Shown here in pieces: positions 10,711-20,007 of a stretch of 64,000 nucleotides of DNA (position 1 is the first letter of the stretch; every line of letters starts with the position of its first letter). The translations under genes and the position numbers were made by a program. The DNA comes from a bacterium (GTDB lineage: Bacteria; Planctomycetota; Planctomycetia; Planctomycetales; Planctomycetaceae), in the NCBI GenBank assembly GCA_016124895.1, contig WGMU01000036.1:30769-94768 (forward strand), written 5' to 3'. The notes beneath the pieces were generated by a model, which was not told the origin of the DNA, made no database searches, and worked only from the letters and a program-made list of their open reading frames with translations.

Positions 10711-11122
10711 ACGACTGTCCTGAAACTGAGGGTTTCCGCGTTTGTGAGAACACGCAAGGGCGATGAGGCTCCGCGTTTCACCGAATGCGGCGAACCTTTG
10801 CGACAACTTGTCCTGGTCACCTCGATGGCGACGCATTCCGCGCACGCACGAAGTGTCCCGTGCAATGTGTCTGATTCAGTTTCCTTAAAGTGGCTCCGCA
10901 CTCCGTGCGGAAAGCCCCGCGACGGAGTCGCGTGCCACTCTGATTTCGGAACCTCTCCTTGACGCGTTCCTCAGCACGACGCAGACGCCGTCCTGCTTCG
11001 CCCGAATCGGCAGGACTGTCGCAGCGACTGCGGTCGATCGAGGCTGGTGACTCAACGCCAGTTCGAGACTGGAGCGACATGCTGTGCGGGGGAGAATCGA
11101 TCGTGATCGTTGGTCGATATAA
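10711..11122. other. Gene-free spacer with palindromic repeat
   Basis: About 410 bases between rseP and a convergent small membrane protein gene. It holds the inverted repeat at 10889-10939 and no supportable gene. Confidence 0.5.
10889..10939. repeat. REP-like palindromic element
   Basis: Outer arms AGTGGC (10889-10894) and GCCACT (10934-10939) are perfect complements. Each half also contains an ACTCCGT or ACGGAGT core flanked by GC-rich complementary bases, so the element folds into a long imperfect hairpin. It may act as a bidirectional terminator or be a dispersed repeat. Confidence 0.6.
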
Positions 11123-11596
11123 TCAGGTCGGGCTCAGCATGAAGATGAAACAGGCCACCGCAATGACGGCGATTGTCAGAATGCCGATCGTGCCGGGACG
11201 GCGAACCGGGAGCCTCAGCGTCATCCGGTGAATCAGCAGCGGCACCAGCACAGCCATCAGTAACGTGAGTGGGTAGAGGAGCGGTTCGAAAGAACGGTCG
11301 ACAACGCCGTCGGCCAGCAGAGTGAAGAACTGCAGCGGCACATACAGGTCCGCGAGTGGCGACAGCCAGTGACGCTGGTCCGGGAATGACGCCAGCAGCC
11401 ATTGATAGCCGGTGTGACTGCCGGCGTAGGTGACGGGGACCGCGATCAGTCCGAGCAGAAGCAGCAGACGACGTGGCCAGGAAAGTCGTTTCCACAGCGG
11501 CCCATGCTGCTGTCGGGACCGAAAATACCAGAAACCGATTCCCCAGGCTGCAAACCAGATGAACGCGCAGATGGCGTAGTACGGAATCCAGTTCAT
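11123..11596 (-). CDS. Polytopic membrane protein of unknown function
   Basis: 157 residues with at least four hydrophobic segments: residues about 4-24, 40-60, 80-100 (weaker), 108-126 and 136-154. A basic cytoplasmic-type loop (RSRQQHGPLWKRLSWPRR) follows the first helix. No known domain is recognised. It is transcribed toward rseP and has no obvious operon partner. Confidence 0.6.
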   Translation of the reverse strand: MNWIPYYAICAFIWFAAWGIGFWYFRSRQQHGPLWKRLSWPRRLLLLLGLIAVPVTYAGSHTGYQWLLASFPDQRHWLSPLADLYVPLQFFTLLADGVVDRSFEPLLYPLTLLMAVLVPLLIHRMTLRLPVRRPGTIGILTIAVIAVACFIFMLSPT

Positions 11597-11936
11597 GGAA
11601 CGCTGCCTCCTGTCTGAATGCAGATGTGTCGATTCGCCGTTGATGCCGTCAAGGCGGCAGACAACGTGGGAATCAGTCCGACTCTAACAATGATAGTTGC
11701 AGATGTATACATTCAGTTGAGGCGGTTGTACTTGATTATCCAGCCTTTGCATTCAAGTCGGCCGAACGCATTGGCTCCACGCGAGCGCCCACTGGGGTGA
11801 GTTCTCCGTCAGCCAGTCGGCGAGAGCGGCAGACCGGCACCGAGCAGGGTTTCGGAAAGAATTTCAAACATGAGAGAGAACCCAGACTCCGTTGCCTCTG
11901 CTTTCTCCTGTTCAATGACCGTCTGGTCCAGGCTGG
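11597..11936. other. Gene-free spacer
   Basis: 340 bases between two minus-strand genes. It is more AT-rich around 11680-11740 than its surroundings, which would suit a promoter for the small membrane gene, but no clear -35/-10 pair can be named. Confidence 0.4.
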
Positions 11937-14012
11937 TTACTCGACCGCTTCTTTGGCTTCTGGTTTCGGCAGACCGTGGTCGATGGTGAACGGTGGAGCG
12001 GCTCCGCCTTCGCCCTGCAGGTAGTGGTTCATCCAGCGCATCAGACGCAGGCAGTAGTCGTAACGCGCCGCCGACGCTCGGTTGCCGTGGCCTTCGCCGG
12101 GGTAGAAGACCAGGCGGACGGGCGTCTGGTTAAGGATCTTCAGGTTGCGGTACAGCTCCATGGACTGCGAAGGATGCACCCGCGTGTCTTCCTTGCCGTG
12201 CAGGATCAGGATCGGCGTCTTCGCCTGCTGCACGTAGTAAATCGGACTGCGTTTGAGGAAGAACTCCCAGGCGTCCCAGATGCGCTTGCGCGCGTGAACG
12301 AGAAACATCTCGTTGGCAATGTCCGTCGTTCCGGACTTCGAGATCTGGTCGCTGATGCCGACAAACATGACCGCCGCGGCGAAGTGTTCGCTGTGACGCG
12401 TCGCGCACCAGGCACTCGCAAAGCCGCCGTAGGAACCACCGGTGACGCCGACCTTCGAGCGTTCCACCAGGCCGCTTTCGACCAGATGATCGACGCCGTC
12501 AAGCAGGTCGTTGAATTCCTTGCCGCCGTAGTCTGCCTGATGATCCTTCGCGAAGGCGACGCCGCGTCCGGTGCTGCCTCGATAGTTGGGGAAGAAGACG
12601 GCGTACCCGGCCGCCGCAGCGATCTGGGCTGGTCGACTGTAGCTGGTGACCCAGCCGTTTGAGACGTGAGACTCGGGCCCGCCATGTACGATCAACATCA
12701 GCGGGTAACGCTTGCCGGGTTCCTCGTTGAGCGGCCGGGCGAGCACGCCTTCGACCCACTGGCCATCGCGAGCCGTGTACCGGACGACTTCCTGCTTCGC
12801 GAACTTCCTCTCGGCCAGCCACGGGTTGAGATTCGTCAGCCGCTTGCCGGACTTTTCAGCAACGTTGTACGTGAAGACCTCATCCGGGTGAGATGCCGCA
12901 TGTCCCAGCATCGCGGACTGCTGGTTGTCATCACTGACTGTGAACGCTTCGAAGACCACGTTCTTCGGCTGCTCGGGAATCGTGATCATTGGCGTGTCGC
13001 CATCGAGACTCACGTATCCGAACTCGGACAGGCAACTGTTGTGACCGAGGAACCAGATACGGTCATCCGCCGTCCAGTGAATGTCGATCACGTTCGGCGG
13101 ATAGCCTTCGGTCAGGTCGCGGAACTCGCCGGTCGCCACATCCGCAAGCATCAGCCGGCCTTCCGACGGATCGTGAATGTCCTCGCCGGACAGAAACGCG
13201 AGCTGTTTGCCGTTCGGGCTCCAGGCGATTTCGCCGAGCTTGCCGGGGTTGTCAATCTTCTGCACGACCTCGCCGGACGCCACATCGAGAATCCGGATCC
13301 GGCGGTACATGTAGTGATCGTCAATCAGCGGTGTCGGTGCAAACGCAGCGGCGAGCTGCGAACCGTCCGGGCTCCAGTGCAGTTCGGACGCCGAACCGTC
13401 GACATCCAGCATCCGCGGCTTGTCTTCTGACTCGCGTTCCGCTGAGGCAATCCAGACACGCACCGGATGCAGGTCTTCCTCGTACGCTTCCGCATTGAAG
13501 CCTTTGTCGCTGAGCTTCTTCTTCTCCGGGTCGTCTTTTTCTTTGGCCAGAAACGCGACGCGCTGGCCGTCCGGGCACCAGTCATAAGACGAGATCGACG
13601 CTTCGTGCGCGACCGTCTTCTGAGCTTCGCCGCCGTCAATCGGGATGACGTAGATCGCCGTCTCTTTGTCATCGCCACGCTTCGTCAGAAACGAGATGCC
13701 GCGACCGTCCGGCGTCCAGTCAATGCTGCTCACCGAGACTTTGCCCGTCACAAACGGACGGCTGTTGCCGGTGGCGGTCTCGACCACGTGCAGCTCGCTG
13801 TAAGCCGACCCGCTGTCGCCCTTGAGCGGATCACGCGGCACCGAGACGACGTACGCAATCCAGTTTCCGTCGGGCGAGATGGCCTGGGCCGTCACGGACT
13901 TCAATCGCGCCACATCGAGTGGTGTCAGCCCGCCATCCTGAGCAGTCGCCGGCTGCAGGTTGCTCGAAGAAAAGAAGACAGCAACAGCCAGAATCCACGC
14001 GGCACGTTTCAC
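11937..14012 (-). CDS. S9-family serine peptidase (acylaminoacyl peptidase/DPP-IV-like)
   Basis: 691 residues from a GTG at 14012 with a GGAGG ribosome-binding site; an upstream ATG at 14048 lacks one and would bury the signal peptide (VKRAAWILAVAVFFSS, with processing near TAQD). Residues about 40-400 form WD40-like beta-propeller repeats (SPDGNWIAYV, TPDGRGISFL, SPDGSQLAAAF, SPNGKQLAFLSG). The C-terminal alpha/beta hydrolase domain has the nucleophile in GGSYGG (Ser near 527), the acid in GKEDTRV (Asp near 610) and the His in GEGHGN (near 640). It should be a periplasmic peptidase releasing small peptides or acyl amino acids. It is monocistronic. Confidence 0.9.
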   Translation of the reverse strand: MKRAAWILAVAVFFSSSNLQPATAQDGGLTPLDVARLKSVTAQAISPDGNWIAYVVSVPRDPLKGDSGSAYSELHVVETATGNSRPFVTGKVSVSSIDWTPDGRGISFLTKRGDDKETAIYVIPIDGGEAQKTVAHEASISSYDWCPDGQRVAFLAKEKDDPEKKKLSDKGFNAEAYEEDLHPVRVWIASAERESEDKPRMLDVDGSASELHWSPDGSQLAAAFAPTPLIDDHYMYRRIRILDVASGEVVQKIDNPGKLGEIAWSPNGKQLAFLSGEDIHDPSEGRLMLADVATGEFRDLTEGYPPNVIDIHWTADDRIWFLGHNSCLSEFGYVSLDGDTPMITIPEQPKNVVFEAFTVSDDNQQSAMLGHAASHPDEVFTYNVAEKSGKRLTNLNPWLAERKFAKQEVVRYTARDGQWVEGVLARPLNEEPGKRYPLMLIVHGGPESHVSNGWVTSYSRPAQIAAAAGYAVFFPNYRGSTGRGVAFAKDHQADYGGKEFNDLLDGVDHLVESGLVERSKVGVTGGSYGGFASAWCATRHSEHFAAAVMFVGISDQISKSGTTDIANEMFLVHARKRIWDAWEFFLKRSPIYYVQQAKTPILILHGKEDTRVHPSQSMELYRNLKILNQTPVRLVFYPGEGHGNRASAARYDYCLRLMRWMNHYLQGEGGAAPPFTIDHGLPKPEAKEAVE

Positions 14013-14129
14013 GGTCAGAGCCTCCGGTTCATCAGAGCGGGAACGCAAACTGCTTCTCAGCAGCCACCGCGTCGCACTGTGGCGAGTCCCGCCCAGCGAT
14101 GCCAGAGTCGAGATCTTCGTAGCCGGTAG

Positions 14130-15701
14130 CTACCGGCCGATGAAACTGCGTCCCGAAGACGGTGCCGAGCGGGAGAATCCGCTTGATGAACCACTTTTGC
14201 GCATTTCGAGATAAGTCTGCACAAAGTACTGGCGCGTCACTGGAAACTCGGAGAACTTGATCCGGTGCGAGCGTTGCGATTCGTTGGCTTCAGTTTCAGA
14301 AAGTTCACCGTTGCCGTCCTTGTCCGATCGCAGAAAGGTCATTGTCCCGAAGGCAACCTGACTGGCTGACTCGCCGGGATAATCGTCCGGGGACAGTCCC
14401 GCGATCACTTCTTTGACCAGATTGTCGGGGATGGACACCTTCCAGTCGGGATTGTCGATCGAGAATGTCTGACCTGTCGGTTCAGGTTCGCGCTGACGCG
14501 GCCCAGAGAGCTGCGAGAGCTGCTGCCAGTAAGCCGACGAGTACAGCGGCGAGGGCGACAAGAGCGGCAGTGTGCCGCGCGCCGTCGGCAATTCGTTCTG
14601 CGGAGACAGCTTGACAAGTTGCAGCAACGCCACCTCGGCCGACTTTCCACGCCAGGGCAGCTCACCCTCAAGGGAAGTTGGGTCCGTGTAGAACGTCAGC
14701 GGGATGGTGACGAGCCGATCTGCCGCTTCGCCGAAGCCGTTGGCACGATAGTTCTCGGAGTGGACGCTCCCATATTCCGCCATGGTCCCGTCCTGACGGA
14801 TCAGCAGGTAGCGGGCATGACCATCGGCCCACGCTCGTTCGTTGATCAGCGTGGTATCGGTCCGCTGCAACCGGCAGACGACTGCCACGTCGAGGCCCTT
14901 TAACGCGTCCGGCCACTCAACGGAGGGTCGAACGCTGGTTGGGGATGGTGCCTGTCGCGGCGCGACCACCTCGACCACTGGCTCGGTGCCCGGTCGCACG
15001 ACCGAGTAGAGGGTCTCTGATTCACCCCAGGGAGCCATCACAGTGACACGGTACTGGCCCGGTCGGACGACGCCAAAGTTCGCGACTCCATCGGTCGCCG
15101 TTTTTTCTCTCAGACCAATTTCCTCGGACTCGGAAAGAGCCTTGCCGTTGACCTCAACGTCGAAACCAGCCGCCGGTGTCTGCTCCTCGCCGTCGAGGAG
15201 CACGCGGACTTTCAGCGGGTTCCACCCGGGCGACTGTGCCGGCGGCTGTTGTTGCAGTTCGTTCAGCTTCGCGAGCAGTTCACGGTTCTGAGCCAGCAGT
15301 GCCTGACTGGCGGCTTCGCGCTGGTGCAGGAGTCGTTGAGTTTCATCCCGTGCCTGCAGAGCCATCTCCTGCAGAAGTTTTGACTGCGTCCAGATCATGC
15401 CGCACGCTGTCAGACAGACGGCAGCCAGAACGACGACGATTGTCAGCATCAGGCGGTTGGACATCAGCGTTTCCTTCATGGCGTCGAGCCACAGTTGACG
15501 GGCGAGTTTCTGCGGTGAGGAACCGAACCGGGCCAGCACGCGCGAGCGAGGATCGGGTTCGTCGGGATGGTTGAGCAGCTCACGGTTCAGCGCGCACTGC
15601 AGGTGATCGCTGAGTTCGTCAACGATGTCCCGCCGCAGCGCCGGCGGTTCGTTCTGCTCGGGAGCCGGCAGGCCGGCTTCGATGTCGTCAGGCCATGACA
15701 T
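14130..15701 (-). CDS. PadR-partner membrane protein with permease-prefix-like N-terminus and EF-hand
   Basis: 523 residues. The N-terminal 70 residues (RRDIVDELSDHLQCALNREL and following) resemble the HAAS/permease-prefix helical domain commonly encoded next to PadR regulators. One membrane helix follows at about 82-104, then a coiled-coil stretch (about 106-155, KLLQEMALQARDETQRLL-type) and a carboxypeptidase-regulatory-like beta domain (about 160-240, NGKALSESEE... GVANFGVVRPGQYRVTV). Near residue 463 SDKDGNGELSETEAN is a single EF-hand loop. Its start overlaps the padR stop by 14 bases, so the two are translationally coupled. The role is probably signal transduction or regulation at the membrane, but this is inference. 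Confidence 0.7.
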   Translation of the reverse strand: MSWPDDIEAGLPAPEQNEPPALRRDIVDELSDHLQCALNRELLNHPDEPDPRSRVLARFGSSPQKLARQLWLDAMKETLMSNRLMLTIVVVLAAVCLTACGMIWTQSKLLQEMALQARDETQRLLHQREAASQALLAQNRELLAKLNELQQQPPAQSPGWNPLKVRVLLDGEEQTPAAGFDVEVNGKALSESEEIGLREKTATDGVANFGVVRPGQYRVTVMAPWGESETLYSVVRPGTEPVVEVVAPRQAPSPTSVRPSVEWPDALKGLDVAVVCRLQRTDTTLINERAWADGHARYLLIRQDGTMAEYGSVHSENYRANGFGEAADRLVTIPLTFYTDPTSLEGELPWRGKSAEVALLQLVKLSPQNELPTARGTLPLLSPSPLYSSAYWQQLSQLSGPRQREPEPTGQTFSIDNPDWKVSIPDNLVKEVIAGLSPDDYPGESASQVAFGTMTFLRSDKDGNGELSETEANESQRSHRIKFSEFPVTRQYFVQTYLEMRKSGSSSGFSRSAPSSGRSFIGR

Positions 15702-16020
15702 AAGGCAGCCCCAGCACTCCGTGGACTCCGCGTGCGAACTGCTGCCACTCCTGCTTCTTCTGTTCGAGCACTTTCTTCCCGGCGGCCGTCAGGCGGTAAT
15801 ACTTCCGTCGCCGCCCGTCGGCTTCGCGCCAGTCGGCCGAGAGAAACTTCTGCCGCTCCAGCCGATGCAGCGCCGGATACAGGCTGCCCTCGGTCAGCTC
15901 GAAATAGCCATTTGATCGAGCGATCACGTCCTGCGTGATCTGATACCCGTACGTCGGTCCGGCCGCGATGACTTCGAGAATCAGCATCTCGACCGCCCCA
16001 GACAACAGCTTTGAGTCCAT
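15688..16020 (-). CDS. PadR-family transcriptional regulator
   Basis: 110 residues, typical of the short PadR-s2 subfamily. A winged helix-turn-helix fills residues 5-85: LILEVIAAGPTYGYQI, then EGSLYPALHRLERQKFL and GRRRKYYRLTAAG (wing), with a C-terminal dimerisation helix. PadR proteins repress their own operon until a ligand or signal releases them. AAGGAG sits seven bases before the ATG. The perfect palindrome immediately upstream (16032-16061) is the probable operator. It is co-transcribed with the membrane protein downstream. Confidence 0.92.
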   Translation of the reverse strand: MDSKLLSGAVEMLILEVIAAGPTYGYQITQDVIARSNGYFELTEGSLYPALHRLERQKFLSADWREADGRRRKYYRLTAAGKKVLEQKKQEWQQFARGVHGVLGLPYVMA

Positions 16021-16350
16021 GCCTCAGCTCCTTAGGTATTGTTGCAGGAGCGAATACCTAACCGACTTAGGCTGAGGCGTCAAGCAGTATTTCAGAAAAC
16101 AGCAGCAGGTGACCTCATCGGGTTCCACTTCTGGCTTGCCCGGCAGTGCATCTGGAACCGAGTGAAGCACTGGCGGACAAGCCGGCAGAGGCACCTGTGC
16201 TGCAGTGTTCTCGGGGACGGTGCCGGATAGCCATCTGCAGCATGGCGCATCATTTGCGGTCATTGTCGCAGTCAGCGTGAAAGGACTTCGTTCGGTATTC
16301 AGAGTGCGAAGCCGCTCACTTTTCCTGCGTCTCGTTCAAAGGACGTACCC
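16021..16350. other. Divergent spacer between padR and a lipoprotein gene
   Basis: 330 bases holding the padR operator region at its left end. No gene is supportable in the remainder; an AAGGA ribosome-binding site for the rightward gene lies at its right end. Confidence 0.5.
16032..16061. promoter_or_regulatory. Probable PadR operator palindrome
   Basis: A perfect 9-base inverted repeat, TTAGGTATT (16032-16040), 12-base spacer, AATACCTAA (16053-16061), starts 12 bases before the padR start codon. It is nested in a wider inverted repeat, GCCTCAGC (16021-16028) with GCTGAGGC (16071-16078). Position and symmetry fit autorepression. Confidence 0.7.
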
Positions 16351-17028
16351 ATGCGACACACCACCATCTATTCTACAGTGCTTGCGACGCTGCTTCTGGC
16401 CGCAGGCTGTCTCATCAGCGACGAGCTGACCACGATCACCATTCAGCCGGATGGAGCCGCCGACTGGGTCCGGTTTCAATCGGACATTCACTCGACCGAG
16501 AAAGGGATGAAAGGCGAACTGGAACTGCAGAAGTTCGTGAGCGACTTTGACTCGCAGCAGGATGCCGATCTGGTCCGAATCGTCGAGGCCGGTGGAGCGA
16601 TTCTCGATGCCCGCTGGGTGCGCCGCGAGAAGCCGTATGCGACGCTGGTTTCTGCCGAGTTTCCGTGTGCCGAGGTCCTGGAGAAATTCTTTACGGTCAA
16701 AGATGAAAAAGGCGAAGTGCTGGCTCGGCCGACGCTCACGATCGAAGGCAAACGGCGACGGTTCTCGATCAGTATCCCGATTGCTCCGGACGAAAAGGCC
16801 GAGACAACGGCAGCGCCGACCGCCGAGGAAATCCTGGCCCGCCAGGCAGACAGCATTTCCGGAACCCGGATCGTCGTCGCCAACGGCCACATCGTGAAAT
16901 CACAGGGCTTCGCCGTGGCCCGCGACGGACATTCCTGCGTGCTCAATTCCCGGCAGATCGACAAACTCCTGCACGACCGCCCGGCACGCGTCGAGATCTT
17001 CCTCGAGTGGGAAGTCAACGGCGACTAA
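16351..17028 (+). CDS. Lipoprotein of unknown function
   Basis: 225 residues. The N-terminus MRHTTIYSTVLATLLLAAGC contains the lipobox LAAGC with the lipidated Cys at residue 20, so it is a membrane-anchored exported protein. The rest is a mixed, charged domain with no catalytic motif that I recognise (ELTTITIQPDGAADWVRFQSD is near the N-terminus and VEIFLEWEV at the end). Similar lipoproteins occur as unnamed proteins in planctomycetes. An AAGGA ribosome-binding site precedes the ATG. The gene diverges from padR. Confidence 0.7.
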   Translation: MRHTTIYSTVLATLLLAAGCLISDELTTITIQPDGAADWVRFQSDIHSTEKGMKGELELQKFVSDFDSQQDADLVRIVEAGGAILDARWVRREKPYATLVSAEFPCAEVLEKFFTVKDEKGEVLARPTLTIEGKRRRFSISIPIAPDEKAETTAAPTAEEILARQADSISGTRIVVANGHIVKSQGFAVARDGHSCVLNSRQIDKLLHDRPARVEIFLEWEVNGD

Positions 17029-17065
17029 CGGGCTCACACCAGAATCAACTGCGCCAGCGACGTAG

Positions 17066-17133
17066 GGTGCGTGAAGCGCAGCGGAACGCACCTGCCGTCT
17101 CGATGTGGTGCGTTCCGCTGCGCAACACGCACC
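17066..17133. repeat. REP-like inverted repeat
   Basis: Arms of 27 bases at 17066-17092 and 17107-17133, beginning GGTGCGT and ending CGCACC, are complementary except for a few central positions; the loop is 14 bases. It lies between convergent genes and may also terminate transcription. Confidence 0.75.
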
Positions 17134-17142
17134 CGACCCAGC

Positions 17143-17490
17143 TCACACTCGAATCAGCTGCACGAGAACGCCCATCGCTGTCAGCAACAGCAGCGGAACG
17201 CCCTGCAGTCCGCCTTCTTTGCGCGACAGCGAGAAGCCCCACGCGCCAACACCGCAGATGAAGATTCCCGCCGCAAGCACGCTGAGTCGCCCCGACGCTT
17301 GAGCGTGTAAGCGTGTCTCAAGACGCAGAGCGGATAGCTCTGTTTCATTCAGCGTTCCTGACGCCCGAGCAGCCGAGGCTCGAGCGGCCGTCGTCGCCGT
17401 CCGGGCTGCCCGCGTCTGCGACGCAATCGAGATCGGCAGAACCGCCGTCAGCAGCATAAGAGCGAGCAGGTAAAACGGACGACGCTTCAT
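17143..17490 (-). CDS. Small two-helix membrane protein
   Basis: 115 residues starting at the ATG at 17490 (MKRRPFYLLALMLL); the frame is open further upstream but that part is Arg/Ser-rich and shadow-like. Hydrophobic helices lie at about 5-23 and 72-110. The segment between them is Ala/Thr/Arg-rich. No family is recognised. Confidence 0.5.
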   Translation of the reverse strand: MKRRPFYLLALMLLTAVLPISIASQTRAARTATTAARASAARASGTLNETELSALRLETRLHAQASGRLSVLAAGIFICGVGAWGFSLSRKEGGLQGVPLLLLTAMGVLVQLIRV

Positions 17491-17646
17491 TTGCACAACC
17501 TGCAGATCGATGGCACGCGGCGAGCGGCAGTCGATGGGGGTGGATGACCGTGACGTCGTTTCGCCTCTGGATTCACTGAATCGCCATGCTGTTGCCCACG
17601 CCCTTCGTGCCTCAGGGCGTGCCACCCGACCGTGGCACGCTGTGGC

Positions 17647-18234
17647 TTATCGGCTGTCATCAGACGGTGTTGTTTGATCCTGAGTCGGGACGTTGTTCTT
17701 CAGCTTTTGACTGACTGCCTTCCGGCGTTGCTCCGTTTCATGCATGGCCGAAATCCCTGTGTAGATCGCAACAGATACCGCAAGCCAGATGACAGAAAGA
17801 GATCCTGTCTCAAGCCACATTCTGGACCGGCGTGCCGGTGAAGCGAGGTTGTACAGAATGCGTGCCGGAGCGTAGAAGCAAACGAAGAATGCGACGGTGG
17901 ACGGCAGGAGAGATGCCAGGAGACTCATCCCGATTCTCTCGACGTCAATTGCCGTTGAGCGTACGAGCAACACCGAGAAGAAAGTGGCCCACGTCGCGAC
18001 CCAGACACAGCCGCCAGCAATCTGTATGGGTTTCGTCCTGTCAACGAATCGGATCGCAAGACCAGTCAGCACACAGGCAACTCCAGGGATGATGAGTCGC
18101 CAGCTTGTCTGCTGCATAGAAGTTTCAGCGACGACAGATTGGCTCGGCCCGTAGATGTACCAGGCAAGAAAGGCAACGCCGCCAGTTAGAGAGACGGTGC
18201 CGACCACAAGTAATGACGTGCCGAAGAGTCGCAT
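17647..18234 (-). CDS. Polytopic membrane protein of unknown function
   Basis: 195 residues with about five hydrophobic helices (residues about 7-29, 46-64, 74-92, 100-122 and 142-160) and a hydrophilic C-terminal tail rich in Lys, Gln and Asp. No recognisable domain. Base composition is a little lower in GC than the neighbouring enzymes, similar to the next gene. Confidence 0.6.
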   Translation of the reverse strand: MRLFGTSLLVVGTVSLTGGVAFLAWYIYGPSQSVVAETSMQQTSWRLIIPGVACVLTGLAIRFVDRTKPIQIAGGCVWVATWATFFSVLLVRSTAIDVERIGMSLLASLLPSTVAFFVCFYAPARILYNLASPARRSRMWLETGSLSVIWLAVSVAIYTGISAMHETEQRRKAVSQKLKNNVPTQDQTTPSDDSR

Positions 18235-18360
18235 CGGACATAGTCCTGTGGATCAGGATTTCGACCAGTACCGTAGGATGGTTCGCCGCCGGCTGGAAAA
18301 GATTCGCGCGGTCGGATTCGGCAATGCCTCAGTCGCTGGCTGTTCGACGTTGGTAACCGT

Positions 18361-19776
18361 TCATTGGGCCGCAAGAGCCTTACGGACGCTATATCGATAT
18401 TCAGCCCACGCTTCGGGCTTCCAGTCAGCATTGGGTTTCATGCTTATTTCAGCCTTGAAAAACGACGCAAGTTTCCTGGCAGCCAGATTGCGAACTTCGA
18501 GAACTGGAAACATGAATCCAGCACAGGGACCGCTGAATTTGGGGTTGTCCCTGGCATCGCGGACAGATTGATCATCCAGGAAGCTGGCCAGGAATTCGAT
18601 TCGCTGCTTGCGATTACGATCGCCGATGTAGCGATAGTTCATAGGATTCATCAATTGCATTCGGAGCCCAACGTCCGTGCGGTCGGCAACTTCTTTTAAT
18701 GTTTGCCACGCTTCAGGAGCATCTGTTTCCATGACCAGATTAGCGAAGGATGCTTCACGGCAGTTCCAGTATTCGCCATCGGGCGTCGTTGGCAGTTCAT
18801 TGAGTGTCCGGATGAGTAATTTCACGAATTGAGCATGGTCTATGTCCTTCATAAGCCAGAAGGCAGCTCGCCGGTGTTCCAGGTTTTCTCGCTCGGCCGC
18901 ATGGACCAGCAGGGTGAGTTTCTCCTGTCGTGTCAGTGAACTCTCTCGCAGGGCTACAACAACCGGCCAACTCTGCATGTGTGGCCGATTATCGAGTAGC
19001 TTCCGATAGATTTGCGGCAAGTGTTTTGGATACCGTTTTGCTATGAGCCATAGATGAAGTGAATTCGGCCATTCGGAATCTTCGTCGAGTGGGATCACGT
19101 GGTTGACCAGGTAAGACTCTTCACCTTCCTTGCTAGCCTTTTTCCACCATGCTGCAGCGTCCATCTTTGCTACCGCATAGCTGGCGCAAATCTGGAGTTC
19201 ATTCTCCCGCAGTTCACTTCCTGCCAATTCCTGAAGATATGCACCGACAACGTCCTGGACACGCATAATGAACGGATGGCAGTTGTTAAATCGCGGAACC
19301 TTGACTCGGGTTAGTCGCTCGTCGTCCAAATGTTTGATGAGCGTCGGTACGGCCTCGAATCCGTAGCGAGCAAGTTCTGCGTAGCGTGGATCAATCTGCC
19401 CTGACTCGTCCAGGAGACACGAACACCCGTATTGTTTCAGCTCCACGAGCCCGTTAGCTGCAGCTTTGACAGTTCCCGGCTGGACGTTGCGCGGCGTTAA
19501 CGTCTGATCGAGACATTGCAGCAGATATCGATTCTCTTCAGTCCCAAGTGTCGGATGCTCATTGAGAAGGTTTCTGAGTTGAACAGCGATCTCGCTTCGG
19601 TCGGTGTGTGGTTGAACGAGTTGCTGAAGGCTTTTCTGCCAGGCTCGTTCGCCAGGTGAATCAGTGGAAAGCATGACGGGATCGAACAACGTGTCGTCGC
19701 CGTATGCCGTAGCGAACGATGATGCCATGAATACGAATACAAGTGTGGACAGAACACGATGGAATGCACTTGTCAT
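18361..19776 (-). CDS. Exported helical-repeat protein of unknown function
   Basis: 471 residues with a signal peptide (residues 1-25, cleavage near ATAYGD). The rest is alpha-helical, with HEAT/ARM-like pairs such as YGFEAVPTLIKHLDDERLTRV and REASFANLVMETDAPEAW. No catalytic site is visible. The coding region is noticeably less GC-rich than most genes in the window, which hints at a different history. The N-terminal region overlaps on the opposite strand only with the open but non-coding lead-in of the sulfatase frame. Confidence 0.65.
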   Translation of the reverse strand: MTSAFHRVLSTLVFVFMASSFATAYGDDTLFDPVMLSTDSPGERAWQKSLQQLVQPHTDRSEIAVQLRNLLNEHPTLGTEENRYLLQCLDQTLTPRNVQPGTVKAAANGLVELKQYGCSCLLDESGQIDPRYAELARYGFEAVPTLIKHLDDERLTRVKVPRFNNCHPFIMRVQDVVGAYLQELAGSELRENELQICASYAVAKMDAAAWWKKASKEGEESYLVNHVIPLDEDSEWPNSLHLWLIAKRYPKHLPQIYRKLLDNRPHMQSWPVVVALRESSLTRQEKLTLLVHAAERENLEHRRAAFWLMKDIDHAQFVKLLIRTLNELPTTPDGEYWNCREASFANLVMETDAPEAWQTLKEVADRTDVGLRMQLMNPMNYRYIGDRNRKQRIEFLASFLDDQSVRDARDNPKFSGPCAGFMFPVLEVRNLAARKLASFFKAEISMKPNADWKPEAWAEYRYSVRKALAAQ

Positions 19777-20007
19777 TTCGTTCTCCTGAACCCCGTCGAC
19801 GAATCTCTTGGGGGACCGCCCTGTCGTTTATGCAGCGATGTGGCTGGTTTACCGGCGACGTTCGGTGATCGCAAGGACAGAATCAGGGCGAGGCATTCTG
19901 TCGTTGACGCGTGGCTGCGTCGGGTTCGTTGCGAGCTGCGGTGGCGGGCTCTCATAATCCCTGCCGCTTGGGACCTGTCGACGAACTCTCCGCGGAAAGA
20001 ATCACTG

